In this document: positions 1 to 9,695 of the stretch, in pieces | Layout of the letters: each line of letters opens with the position of its first letter | Position numbering within the stretch: the first letter of the stretch is position 1 | Assembly (NCBI GenBank): GCA_036274155.1 | Contig: DASUGH010000158.1 | Location: 27,916-91,915 of the forward strand | Direction of reading: 5' to 3' | Source of the DNA: Gp6-AA40 sp036274155 | Lineage (GTDB): Bacteria > Acidobacteriota > Vicinamibacteria > Vicinamibacterales > UBA2999 | Length of the DNA: 64,000 bases | Made by a program: the position numbers and the translations under genes | The notes under the pieces: generated by a model | Told to the model about the DNA's origin: nothing | Database searches by the model: none | Seen by the model: the letters and a program-made list of their open reading frames with translations, nothing else

Positions 1-1094
1 AGAAGGGAGCCGTCGCCGTCCGGCGTGGCCTTCATTCTCTGGAGGAAATCGGTGAACAGCGACAGATGGAACGTGTTGATCTTGGCGATCTTCGCCAGCT
101 TCTCCGGATCGCCGCCGTGGTGGCTCGTCGGGTGATGCGGGTCTGCCACGCCGATCTCGGGATACGTGCGGTTGTTCTGCTCGCGCGTGAACTGGAACGT
201 GACCACGCGGGTGACGTCCGCCTGGAACGCCAGAATCTGCAGGTCGTACATGATCTTCGCGTGGTCGGCGAATGCGGCGGGGACCCCGACAGGTCTTTCG
301 AGATCGGGCATCGTGTCGTCTGCGGCGGCCTTCTCGCCCCGCTCGATCTCGTGTTCCACCTCACGAACGCTCTCGAGATACTGATCCAGCCGTGCGCGGT
401 CGGCGGCACCTACCCGCTGCTTCAGCCTGGCAATGTTGCCGGTGAACGAATCGAGAAGGCTGGCCCGATCCTGCAATGCCGCACGGCGCGTCGCCGCATT
501 CCCGCCTTCTCCAAAGAGCCGTTCGAAGACCACACGCGGATGCGCCTCGGACGGAAGCGGCGTCGTCGGCGATGACCATGACAGGCAGTTCTGATAGACG
601 CACGCGTAACCGTTGTTGCAGACGCCGGCCAGCGGGTTCAGATCCATCGCGAGTTGCAGTGAGGCCAGTTGCGTCTCGCGGCCCATCTCCCTGGCAGCGA
701 TCTGGTCGACGGTGATGCCCAGGTAGTAATCCGAGCTCTCGGTGTGTTTGGCGGGCGCCGCGCTCAGGAAGGACGCGTTGGACGTGTCGTGCGTGCCCGG
801 ATAGGCGTTCTGGAGACGCATATTGGTGAGCACCGTCACATGATCCTTGACAGGCTCGAGCGGCGCCAGAATCGGAGAAAGCTCACCGAGTGTTCCCTGA
901 CCGGGTGGAGTCCAGCGGGCCTGATCGCAGCCCATCGGGATGAACACGAAGCCGAGCCGGCGCACCGGTTTTGCGGCGGTTTGCGCCCAGGCCGTGCCCG
1001 CCGGAATCATGGCGTCGAGTAACGGCAACGCGAGCGCAGCCCCTCCGCCCTTCAGCACCGTGCGCCGGGGAATCGCCTTCTTCGTGAGAAACAT
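1..1094 (-). CDS. DUF1552 Tat-exported protein (3' end outside window)
   Basis: The minus strand reads from ATG at 1094 to the window edge (about 364 codons) without a stop. The start has AAAGGTGA seven bases upstream. Residues 8-35 are a Tat-type signal: twin Arg at 10-11 (PRRTVLKG) followed by a hydrophobic stretch and an A-W-A cleavage region. The following sequence (RRLGFVFIPMG, then VTVLTNM and later HHGGD) matches the DUF1552 family, whose function is unknown and which is usually encoded beside DUF1592/1588/1585 cytochrome-like proteins, as here. The family is about 450 residues, so roughly the last fifth is missing. It lies 129 bases downstream of the DUF1592 gene on the same strand, so co-transcription is likely, subject to the hairpins between them. 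Confidence 0.85.
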   Translation of the reverse strand, partial: MFLTKKAIPRRTVLKGGGAALALPLLDAMIPAGTAWAQTAAKPVRRLGFVFIPMGCDQARWTPPGQGTLGELSPILAPLEPVKDHVTVLTNMRLQNAYPGTHDTSNASFLSAAPAKHTESSDYYLGITVDQIAAREMGRETQLASLQLAMDLNPLAGVCNNGYACVYQNCLSWSSPTTPLPSEAHPRVVFERLFGEGGNAATRRAALQDRASLLDSFTGNIARLKQRVGAADRARLDQYLESVREVEHEIERGEKAAADDTMPDLERPVGVPAAFADHAKIMYDLQILAFQADVTRVVTFQFTREQNNRTYPEIGVADPHHPTSHHGGDPEKLAKIAKINTFHLSLFTDFLQRMKATPDGDGSL

Positions 1095-1111
1095 CGCGCT
1101 CACCTTTCTCT

Positions 1112-1160
1112 ACTAATCAAGGGCGCTGCCCTTGATACCCCGTCCGCGCCCTTGATTAGT
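1112..1160. promoter_or_regulatory. Nested inverted repeats upstream of the DUF1552 gene
   Basis: A perfect 15-bp inverted repeat (arms 1112-1126 and 1146-1160) has a third, shorter complementary copy inside it (1128-1136). The left arm can therefore pair with the near copy (9 bp, 3-base loop) or the far copy (15 bp, 19-base loop), two mutually exclusive hairpins. It sits just upstream of the DUF1552 ribosome site. A role as attenuator or processing site is inference. Confidence 0.55.
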
Positions 1161-1193
1161 CGACAGCGTCTCTTGGCCGCGCTCCGCGCGGCG

Positions 1194-1231
1194 GCCCGTG
1201 ATGCGGACTCGCTCGGGGCCGCATCACGGGC
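1194..1231 (-). terminator. Stem-loop over the DUF1592 stop codon
   Basis: Perfect 13-bp stem (1194-1206 with 1219-1231) with a 12-base loop. The distal arm contains the TGA stop of the DUF1592 gene (1224-1226). There is no U-tract, so it may act as an mRNA 3' stabiliser or a Rho-type boundary rather than a simple intrinsic terminator. Confidence 0.5.
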
Positions 1232-3650
1232 TGATGCTCGCTGTCTTGCCGGGTGCAGGGTCTTTCTTCAATTCAGCGCGGCGCATCTGAAACGGTGCGC
1301 TCTTCACGATCCCGAGAATCAGCGACGAGAAGCGATATCCATCTTTTCCGGCATCCTTCACAATCCTGCGAACAGCAGGCGCATCGTAGTACTCCACGCC
1401 TCGGCCGAGAGCGAACGTCATCAGGTTTTCGGTCAAAGCCGTGACAAACAGTTCCGGTCGCGCCAGGAGCGCGTTTTCCAGTCCGTCGACGCCGCGAAAT
1501 TCTCCTCCACCCGGCACGGAGCCAGTCGCGTCGACGATGTTTCCATCGACCTCGACGTCGCGCCACTGCCCGATGGCGTCGAAATTTTCGAGCGCGAAGC
1601 CAACCGGGTCGATCGAGCGGTGACAGGTCGCGCACGCGGCGTTATCGCGATGAACAGCCAGGCGCTGGCGCATCGACAGATTGGCGGACATCTTGCTCTC
1701 GTCGAGCGCCGGCACATTCGGAGGCGGCGACGGCGGTGGAGCACCGAGCAGATTGCGAAGCACCAGGACACCGCGAAGAACGGGCGACGTCCGTGTCGCG
1801 TAGGACGTCACAGACAGCACGCTGCCCTGCCGCAGCAGCCCTCCGCGTTTGCTGTCGGGAGCGAGCACCACGCGCCGGAACCGGCTGCCGTAGACGCCGG
1901 GAATCCCGTAGTGCCTGGCGAGCCGCTCATTGAGGAACGTGTAGTCCGACCGGATGAACGTCAGGACGCTGCGATCCTCCCGCACGACGCTGTCGAAGAA
2001 CATCTCGGTTTCCTGGCGCAGCGCCTGGCGCAGATTGTCGTCGAAGTCGCGGAACAGGTTCGCGTTCGGCGATACGCCGTCGATGTTGCGGAGCCGCAGC
2101 CACTGCCCGGCGAAATTCGTGGCGAGATTCACGGTGCGGCGGTCACCGAGCAGCCTCCGCACCTGCTTCTCGAGCTCGGCCGGCTGGCTCAGTTTCCCGC
2201 GAATCGCCGACTCGAGCAGTTCATCGTCCGGGATGCTGCTCCACAGGAAGAACGACAGTCGCGACGCCAGTTCGAGATCGCTGATCCGGTAGACGCCACT
2301 CGCCGGCATCTTCCTGGGGTCGCTTTCCACGCGGAGCAGGAACTCCGGATTGGCCAGGATGGCACTCAGCGCTGTGGTGATTCCGGTCTCGAAATCGCCA
2401 TCGGTGCGCGCTTTGCGATAGAAAGCCATCGGGCCTTCCAGGTCGGCCTTCGCCACCGGCCGGCGATAGGCGCGGCGCATCACCACCGACAGGATGGATG
2501 CCGCGCAAGCGGCGTCCTCCGTGGCCTGCCCCGTTGGCTTGCACGTGAACAACCGGCGGCGGCTCGGCGTATCGCCGGCGCCGCGCGGCGCATAAGGTCC
2601 CGCAATCGACAGCTGGGCGACCGCCGGCACGCTGCGCGGATGCCGCCGGTCGTTGAAACGCGATTCGGTTGGCTGCCGGAGCGTATCGATCAGCGACGAG
2701 CCTTCTTGTACGAAGGTGACACTGACGTCGTGCGGACCTGCGGTTATGGGAAGGCGCACCTTCAAGTCTCTGTCGGCCTGCGTGTCGTCGCCGTTCGCGG
2801 TCCTCTGGACGGTGAACGTCTTGACCGGCTCCCGGTCGATGAGCACGAGCAGCTGGTGCGTCCGGCGCTCCCGCAAACCGCTGACGACGCCTTCCAGATT
2901 GCGGGCCAGCATGATCTGGATGTCGTAGTCGCCGTCCTGAGCGAACGTGTGCAGGGTCGACATCCCGCCTCGCGTGCCGAGAGGCATTCCCGGAAGCTGA
3001 TCTTCCTGTGTGAGATCGGCGGCGACGCTGACGGTGTCGCTCTCCACGGACGACTGCGCACTCCCCACCGCCAGCCGGCTGATTTTCTGCGCCGCACTGA
3101 TGTAGCGGTTCAGCAGCGTCGGCGAGAGGTCGCCGACCGTGACGTTGTCGAAGCCGTGACCGCTCTCGTCGGCAGGCAGAAGCGCGGCGGCGTCGATGTC
3201 GAGCGCCAGCAGGTCGCGGATCGCGTTCTGATACTCGGTTCGATTCAGGCGCCGCAGCGTCTCCGTGCGCCCTGGATTCGGTTGTGCCGCCGACGCTGCA
3301 TCGAGCGACGTTTCGAGGAACGTCACAAGCGTCAGGCGATCGGCCTCGGACGGCTGCGGCATGTTCGCGGGGGGCATGACGCCCGTACGCACCTTGCGGA
3401 CAACCTTCTCCCACAGTTCCGGGTGTGCACCAGGCTTCGACACGTCGGCTTGAACCAGGTTCAGGTCGGCCGTCTTCAGTCGTTCGTTGTGGCACCCTGC
3501 GCAATATCGATCGAGAAACTGACGCTGCGGCGCAGGAGCAGGTCCGGCGGGCGCTTGCGCTGACAACCCCGGCGTGAGAAACGTCTGTGTCGCGACGAAT
3601 CCGGCGAGAGCCACCGTTAGCATTGCAGAGGTCGACACCGGCTGCGTCAT
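1224..3650 (-). CDS. DUF1592/DUF1588/DUF1585 c-type cytochrome protein
   Basis: 808 residues. An N-terminal signal peptide (to about residue 32, ending GLSAQA) is followed by a haem c motif CAGCH at 50-54. Then come the domains of the Planctomycete-cytochrome family in usual order: DUF1587 (LRRLNRTEYQNAIRDLL, about 130), DUF1595/DUF1592 (AYRRPV and FFLWSSIPDDELL, about 300-430), DUF1588 (RQGSVLSVTSYATRTSPV, about 600), a second CxxCH (CATCH) followed by SIDPVGFALENFD, and DUF1585 at the C-terminus. The protein is expected in the periplasm; an electron-transfer role is family knowledge and the substrate is unknown. ATG at 3650 has GGAGGAAG seven bases upstream. DUF1552 follows. Confidence 0.92.
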   Translation of the reverse strand: MTQPVSTSAMLTVALAGFVATQTFLTPGLSAQAPAGPAPAPQRQFLDRYCAGCHNERLKTADLNLVQADVSKPGAHPELWEKVVRKVRTGVMPPANMPQPSEADRLTLVTFLETSLDAASAAQPNPGRTETLRRLNRTEYQNAIRDLLALDIDAAALLPADESGHGFDNVTVGDLSPTLLNRYISAAQKISRLAVGSAQSSVESDTVSVAADLTQEDQLPGMPLGTRGGMSTLHTFAQDGDYDIQIMLARNLEGVVSGLRERRTHQLLVLIDREPVKTFTVQRTANGDDTQADRDLKVRLPITAGPHDVSVTFVQEGSSLIDTLRQPTESRFNDRRHPRSVPAVAQLSIAGPYAPRGAGDTPSRRRLFTCKPTGQATEDAACAASILSVVMRRAYRRPVAKADLEGPMAFYRKARTDGDFETGITTALSAILANPEFLLRVESDPRKMPASGVYRISDLELASRLSFFLWSSIPDDELLESAIRGKLSQPAELEKQVRRLLGDRRTVNLATNFAGQWLRLRNIDGVSPNANLFRDFDDNLRQALRQETEMFFDSVVREDRSVLTFIRSDYTFLNERLARHYGIPGVYGSRFRRVVLAPDSKRGGLLRQGSVLSVTSYATRTSPVLRGVLVLRNLLGAPPPSPPPNVPALDESKMSANLSMRQRLAVHRDNAACATCHRSIDPVGFALENFDAIGQWRDVEVDGNIVDATGSVPGGGEFRGVDGLENALLARPELFVTALTENLMTFALGRGVEYYDAPAVRRIVKDAGKDGYRFSSLILGIVKSAPFQMRRAELKKDPAPGKTASISP

Positions 3651-3661
3651 CTGCCGCTTCC

Positions 3662-3692
3662 TCCGGACTGGAGGATCCTACTCCTGTCCGGA
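3662..3692 (-). promoter_or_regulatory. 5'-leader hairpin abutting the DUF1592 ribosome site
   Basis: On the minus strand TCCGGAC and GTCCGGA (7 bp) enclose a further GGAG/CTCC pairing after one A/A mismatch, with a 7-base loop. The descending arm shares its last GGA with the Shine-Dalgarno GGAGGAAG. Such a hairpin could limit ribosome access; this is inferred from the sequence only. Confidence 0.5.
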
Positions 3693-3822
3693 AGTCCGGA
3701 TCTCTTTGATTTTTGGGCTCCCCAACATGATGGAGGTCTCCCTTTCGAGACGACTCCGCACACCTCTCCCAATGCGATCGCGTGCCTGTCGAGCAGCGGC
3801 TTCACCCGATCATCTCGTGTGA

Positions 3823-3954
3823 GGCGGTGCGAGGGTGGGCAACGCCGCCATCCTCACGGCGCTTCGCGAGCAGCTCGGGCTGAAGCTCGAGCCCACCCGC
3901 GGCGCCGTCCGCACAATCGTGATCGATTCAGTCGAGAGGCCGACCGAGGACTAA
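3823..3954 (+). pseudogene. C-terminal remnant of a TIGR03435-family gene
   Basis: After an in-frame TGA at 3820-3822 the frame reads about 43 codons to TAA at 3952. Its end (LTALREQLGLKLEPTRG, then VIDSVERPTED) closely matches the end of the TIGR03435 domain encoded at 7614-9452 (FTALQEQLGLKLEATRA, IDGVERPTEN). Nothing upstream shows the rest of the domain (about 200 residues), so this is the 3' tail of a deleted gene. TIGR03435 proteins are expanded in soil Acidobacteria and of unknown function. Confidence 0.75.
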
Positions 3955-4038
3955 GAGCACCCACACTGCCGACGGCTGCGGCCACACTCCTCCCGTTGCA
4001 CGAGAGGCCACCGCTCCAGCAGAAGAGCGCTCTACGCT

Positions 4039-4332
4039 TTACCGGTTGCGCCGTCTAGCCGCCGCCACGCCGGCTGCTGCCACGGCGGCGCCGACCACGG
4101 CCGCCACGACCTTGGCTCGCTTCCGCTTCCGCGGGCGGCCGGTGATCTTCCCTACGACCTTCCCAGCCGCGTCGGTCGCCTGCCGCTGCGCGCGCGCGAC
4201 GGTCTTCCCTGCATGCTTGACGGTGGTTCTGGTCAGCCGAGCGGCCAGGCGTCCACCTCGACGCCCAGCCTCCCCAACGGCCGCCTTGGCGTGGCTCACC
4301 GCTTGCGCGGCTTCCGTCGATATTTTCGTCAT
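4039..4332 (-). CDS. Small Ala/Lys/Arg-rich basic protein
   Basis: 97 residues with a good ribosome site (AGGAGA, seven bases before ATG at 4332). The N-terminal half is Ala-rich and predicted helical, the middle is strongly basic (GRPRKRKRAK near residue 65-75), then comes an Ala/Val-rich hydrophobic stretch (about 76-91) and a basic tail RRRNR. The basic block resembles histone H1-like or AT-hook tails (GRPRKRK is AT-hook-like), but the hydrophobic segment could equally anchor it in a membrane. I do not recognise a named family. It stands alone between a gene remnant and the divergent permease gene. Confidence 0.6.
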   Translation of the reverse strand: MTKISTEAAQAVSHAKAAVGEAGRRGGRLAARLTRTTVKHAGKTVARAQRQATDAAGKVVGKITGRPRKRKRAKVVAAVVGAAVAAAGVAAARRRNR

Positions 4333-4626
4333 GTGCCGTTCTCCTGTGCACGCAGGCTCGACCCACGTGCCTGATCCGTTTCAGCGTATCGCTATGCAAA
4401 ACAGCGCCCAGGCAGGTGCATCCTGTCGAGTCGGTGAATCGTCCGGCGCCGCACCAACCTTCGCTCACGATGCGCCCGAAGGTCGGCTGAGGCTCGGAGT
4501 TCCATTTCGGCATCAACGCGAGTACGTGATCGGAGGCCGCCTGCTTTAACATCCGTGCGCGTTCATGCAGGCCGCCCATATGCGGCCGCGGATTCAGGGA
4601 ATTGATCAACTGCGGGAAGGCAGCAG

Positions 4627-7068
<2,442 letters not shown>

Positions 7069-7099
7069 GAGAGAATCAGACACCGTAGCGGACGCTCCC

Positions 7100-7118
7100 G
7101 CCGCCGGAGCTCGGCGGC
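7100..7118 (+). terminator. GC-rich stem-loop after the permease gene
   Basis: GCCGCCG, five-base loop, CGGCGGC, located 32 bases after the permease stop. No T-run follows, so its strength as a terminator is uncertain. Confidence 0.45.
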
Positions 7119-7169
7119 AAACCCCTTCCGCCGGCGCCTTCCCCCGCCGACGTTCCGTCTCACCCATGG

Positions 7170-7213
7170 TTGACATGCTACACCTGTGGCAGTAAAGTGC
7201 CACACACGTAGCA
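7170..7213 (+). promoter_or_regulatory. blaI promoter with overlapping BlaI-type operator
   Basis: TTGACA (7170-7175) is followed after exactly 17 bases by TAAAGT (7193-7198). An imperfect inverted repeat (13 of 16 positions; arms 7176-7191 and 7198-7213, outer TGCTAC/GTAGCA) fills the spacer and start region and contains TACACCTGTG. BlaI/MecI repressors bind TACA/TGTA dyads, so autorepression of the blaI-M56 pair is the obvious model. The same core recurs at 56753. Confidence 0.75.
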
Positions 7214-7224
7214 CCTGAACGCAT

Positions 7225-7617
7225 ATGCCAAAACCCACACTGGACCGCCTGACGCGCCGCGAGCGCGAGATCATGGACGCGATCTTTGCCGGGGGAAACC
7301 GGGCCTCCGCCGAGGACATTCGCAGCCGGCTGATCGACTCGCCCAGCTACTCGGCGGTGCGGACGATGCTCACCAGGCTCGAGCAGAAGGGATACGTCCG
7401 CCACCACGCGCTGGGCAATCGCTACATCTACTCGGCCACCGCATCACCCGCCGCCGTGCAGCGGGCGGGGCTGCGGCGCTTTCTCGGCGTGTTCTTCGAA
7501 GGCTCGACCCGGAATCTCGTCACCTCCCTGCTCCGCAACGAGGAATGGTCGGACGAGGCGCTCGATGCCCTGCAGTCGGAAATCGATCGCGTGCGCAAAC
7601 AGAGGAGAAGGCCATGA
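7225..7617 (+). CDS. BlaI/MecI/CopY-family repressor
   Basis: 130 residues, the usual family length. The N-terminal winged helix covers about residues 8-75 (LTRREREIMDAIF, SYSAVRTMLTRLEQKGYVRHH); the C-terminal part is the dimerisation arm cleaved in BlaR1-type signalling. It overlaps the following M56 gene by ATGA at 7614-7617, so the two are translationally coupled. By analogy with blaI-blaR1 it represses its own operon until the M56 membrane peptidase inactivates it. The inducer is unknown and no beta-lactamase gene is adjacent. Confidence 0.92.
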   Translation: MPKPTLDRLTRREREIMDAIFAGGNRASAEDIRSRLIDSPSYSAVRTMLTRLEQKGYVRHHALGNRYIYSATASPAAVQRAGLRRFLGVFFEGSTRNLVTSLLRNEEWSDEALDALQSEIDRVRKQRRRP

Positions 7618-9452
7618 CCGACACACTGGCGACTACTGCGCTCGCGTTGAGCGCGTTTCCGCTCTCGATAGTCGTCAAGGCTACCGGCATCATGGCGGTC
7701 GCGCTGCTGGCGATGCGGGGCATGCGCCGGTCGCGCGCGTCGATGCGGCACCTGGTGCTCGCGTCGTCATTCGTGGCCACGCTCGTGTTCCCCGTCGTGG
7801 GGCTGATCGTCCCGGCGATCACGGTACCGGTCGAATCGTTCGTCACGCCATCAGCAGTGCTGCCGATCACGATCGCACCTGCAAACGGTGCTGCCCCCGT
7901 CCCCGGCGCGGCTGCTCCATCAGCGGCCGTTACGCCAGAGAGCCACGCGTATCTTCTGTCACCCTCCGCCTGGCTCATTACCGGTTGGGCCGCCGCTGCC
8001 GTCGTGTGTCTGCTCCCGGTCCTCTTCACGCCGATTCGGCTGCGGCGACTCCGCCGAACGGCACAGCGTTGGCACGAGGCGGAGAACGTCGCCCGCTCGC
8101 TCGGCGGCGATCGCAGCGTCGCAGTGCTCGTCCATGAGGAGGTGTCCGCTCCGGTGATCTGCGGCGTGGCGCGGCGGGCGATCGTGATGCCCACCGACGC
8201 GCTCCTGTGGAACGACGGGGAGATTCGGCGCGCGCTCGTCCACGAGCTGGAACACATTCGCCGCGTCGACTGGCCCGTGCACATCGTCACACGCATCGTC
8301 TGCGCGCTCTACTGGTTCCATCCGTTGATCTGGGTTGCGTGGCGGCGGCTCGGTCTCGAAGCGGAACGTGCTTGCGACGATGCGGTGTTGCGAATGGACG
8401 AACCAACCGCATACGCGCAGCAGCTCGTGACGCTCGCGAGGAGGCACGTGATGGCCAGGGCTATCCCCGCTCTCTCGATGGCTCCCGGGTCCGACCTGGC
8501 AGCACGCGTGACGGCGGTGCTCGACGCCACACAGGCGCGAGGGCGATTGGGGCTGGCGCGCGCATCAGTGGTCATCGCCACTGCGGTGTTGCTCACAGCA
8601 GCGGTTGCACCGCTTCGTGCCAAGGGCAGCCAGACGATACAAAGTCAAGCCGCTGACGCACCGGCCTTCGACGTCGCATCGATCAGGGAAAATACGTCGG
8701 GCGACCAGGGCCAGAGCATTCGCCGGCAGCCGGGCGGCCGCATCGTGACGAGCAACTACGCGTTGCGGTCTCTCATCCTGTCCGCCTACGGGCTCCAGCC
8801 GCAGCAATTGGTCGGCGGTCCCGACTGGATCGACTCGGCGCGCTACGACATCATCGCCCAGGCCTCGCGCGAGTTTCCCATTGCCGAGCCGGGAACTGTC
8901 GGCCCACCGCAGCTCATGATGCAGCGACTGCTGCAGGATCGCTTCAAGCTCGCCGTTCACACCGAAACGCGCGAGCTCCCAATCTACGCGCTGACGACGG
9001 CACGCAGCGACGGGCGGCTCGGCCCGCAGATTAGAACGGCCGCGATCGACTGCCAGGCTGTCATGAGCGAGGCCCTGAAGAAGGCGCAAGGCGGCGTATC
9101 TCCGCCCACAGCGCCGCAGCGGGCGGACGGCGGGCCAGGATGCGGGATGAGATTCGATGGCCGTCGCGTCACCGCGGGCGGCACGTCGATGGCGGCACTG
9201 GCGAGGAACCTCGCCGGCCCGGTGGGCCGGCTCGTCGTGGACCGCACCGGACTCGCCGGCGGATTCGATTTCGATCTCGAGTTCACGGCCGATCTGCCGG
9301 CGGCAGCTGCAGCCGGACTGCCGCCGCCCGACGCCAACGCGCCGTCAATCTTCACCGCGCTCCAGGAGCAGCTCGGCCTCAAGCTGGAGGCGACGCGCGC
9401 ACCAGTGGAGGTGCTGGCGATCGACGGCGTCGAGAGACCTACGGAGAATTGA
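7614..9452 (+). CDS. M56 membrane metallopeptidase fused to a TIGR03435 domain
   Basis: 612 residues from ATG at 7614, which overlaps the blaI stop. Helices at about 12-32, 42-65 and 115-140 precede the zinc-peptidase core with HELEH at 210-214 and a downstream E..CDDAV motif (ERACDDAV). After a last helix near 320-340, residues 350 onward are a TIGR03435 domain (FDVASIRENTSGD, RIVTSNYALRSLI, FKLAVHTETRELPIYALT, VDRTGLAGGFDFDLEF). In BlaR1 this external position holds the beta-lactam sensor, so TIGR03435 may be the sensor here; that is inference. The peptidase is expected to cleave the BlaI partner. Confidence 0.92.
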   Translation: MTDTLATTALALSAFPLSIVVKATGIMAVALLAMRGMRRSRASMRHLVLASSFVATLVFPVVGLIVPAITVPVESFVTPSAVLPITIAPANGAAPVPGAAAPSAAVTPESHAYLLSPSAWLITGWAAAAVVCLLPVLFTPIRLRRLRRTAQRWHEAENVARSLGGDRSVAVLVHEEVSAPVICGVARRAIVMPTDALLWNDGEIRRALVHELEHIRRVDWPVHIVTRIVCALYWFHPLIWVAWRRLGLEAERACDDAVLRMDEPTAYAQQLVTLARRHVMARAIPALSMAPGSDLAARVTAVLDATQARGRLGLARASVVIATAVLLTAAVAPLRAKGSQTIQSQAADAPAFDVASIRENTSGDQGQSIRRQPGGRIVTSNYALRSLILSAYGLQPQQLVGGPDWIDSARYDIIAQASREFPIAEPGTVGPPQLMMQRLLQDRFKLAVHTETRELPIYALTTARSDGRLGPQIRTAAIDCQAVMSEALKKAQGGVSPPTAPQRADGGPGCGMRFDGRRVTAGGTSMAALARNLAGPVGRLVVDRTGLAGGFDFDLEFTADLPAAAAAGLPPPDANAPSIFTALQEQLGLKLEATRAPVEVLAIDGVERPTEN

Positions 9453-9636
9453 GTCCGATCACAGTCAAAGGCCTCCTTCCATCGGGTTGCCCGAGCGCAG
9501 GAGCAGGTCGCGATCACAGCGACTCGCCATCGCCTTCATTCGGCGTCAAGAGGAGACGCGGGACTTCCTTGCGGGGCAGCTTGCACCAAGTGGCATCGCG
9601 GTCGCTGCGGCACCGAGTGTCACACTTTGCGATTCT

Positions 9637-9653
9637 TTGACAGTTCTTTGACA
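9637..9653 (+). promoter_or_regulatory. Tandem TTGACA hexamers before the histidine kinase gene
   Basis: Two identical 10-base blocks TTCTTTGACA end at 9642 and 9653, exactly 11 bp apart; a weaker copy (CTTTGCGATT) precedes them. TACACT at 9669-9674 may be the -10. Hexamer direct repeats every 11 bp are the binding pattern of OmpR/PhoB-family regulators such as the one encoded two genes on. The exact-phase array at 12329 uses the same hexamer. Confidence 0.6.
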
Positions 9654-9695
9654 TCCGCACCGGAGGCGTACACTAGCCTCGTTTCACAGGCCGTC

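Noticed and set aside
1152..3563. Long plus-strand open frame opposite the DUF1592 gene
   Set aside because: It mirrors a well-supported gene on the other strand, is Arg/His-rich and has no recognisable domain.
4333..4609. Minus-strand frame upstream of the small basic protein
   Set aside because: No family, and the better gene with a strong ribosome site starts at 4332 in another frame.
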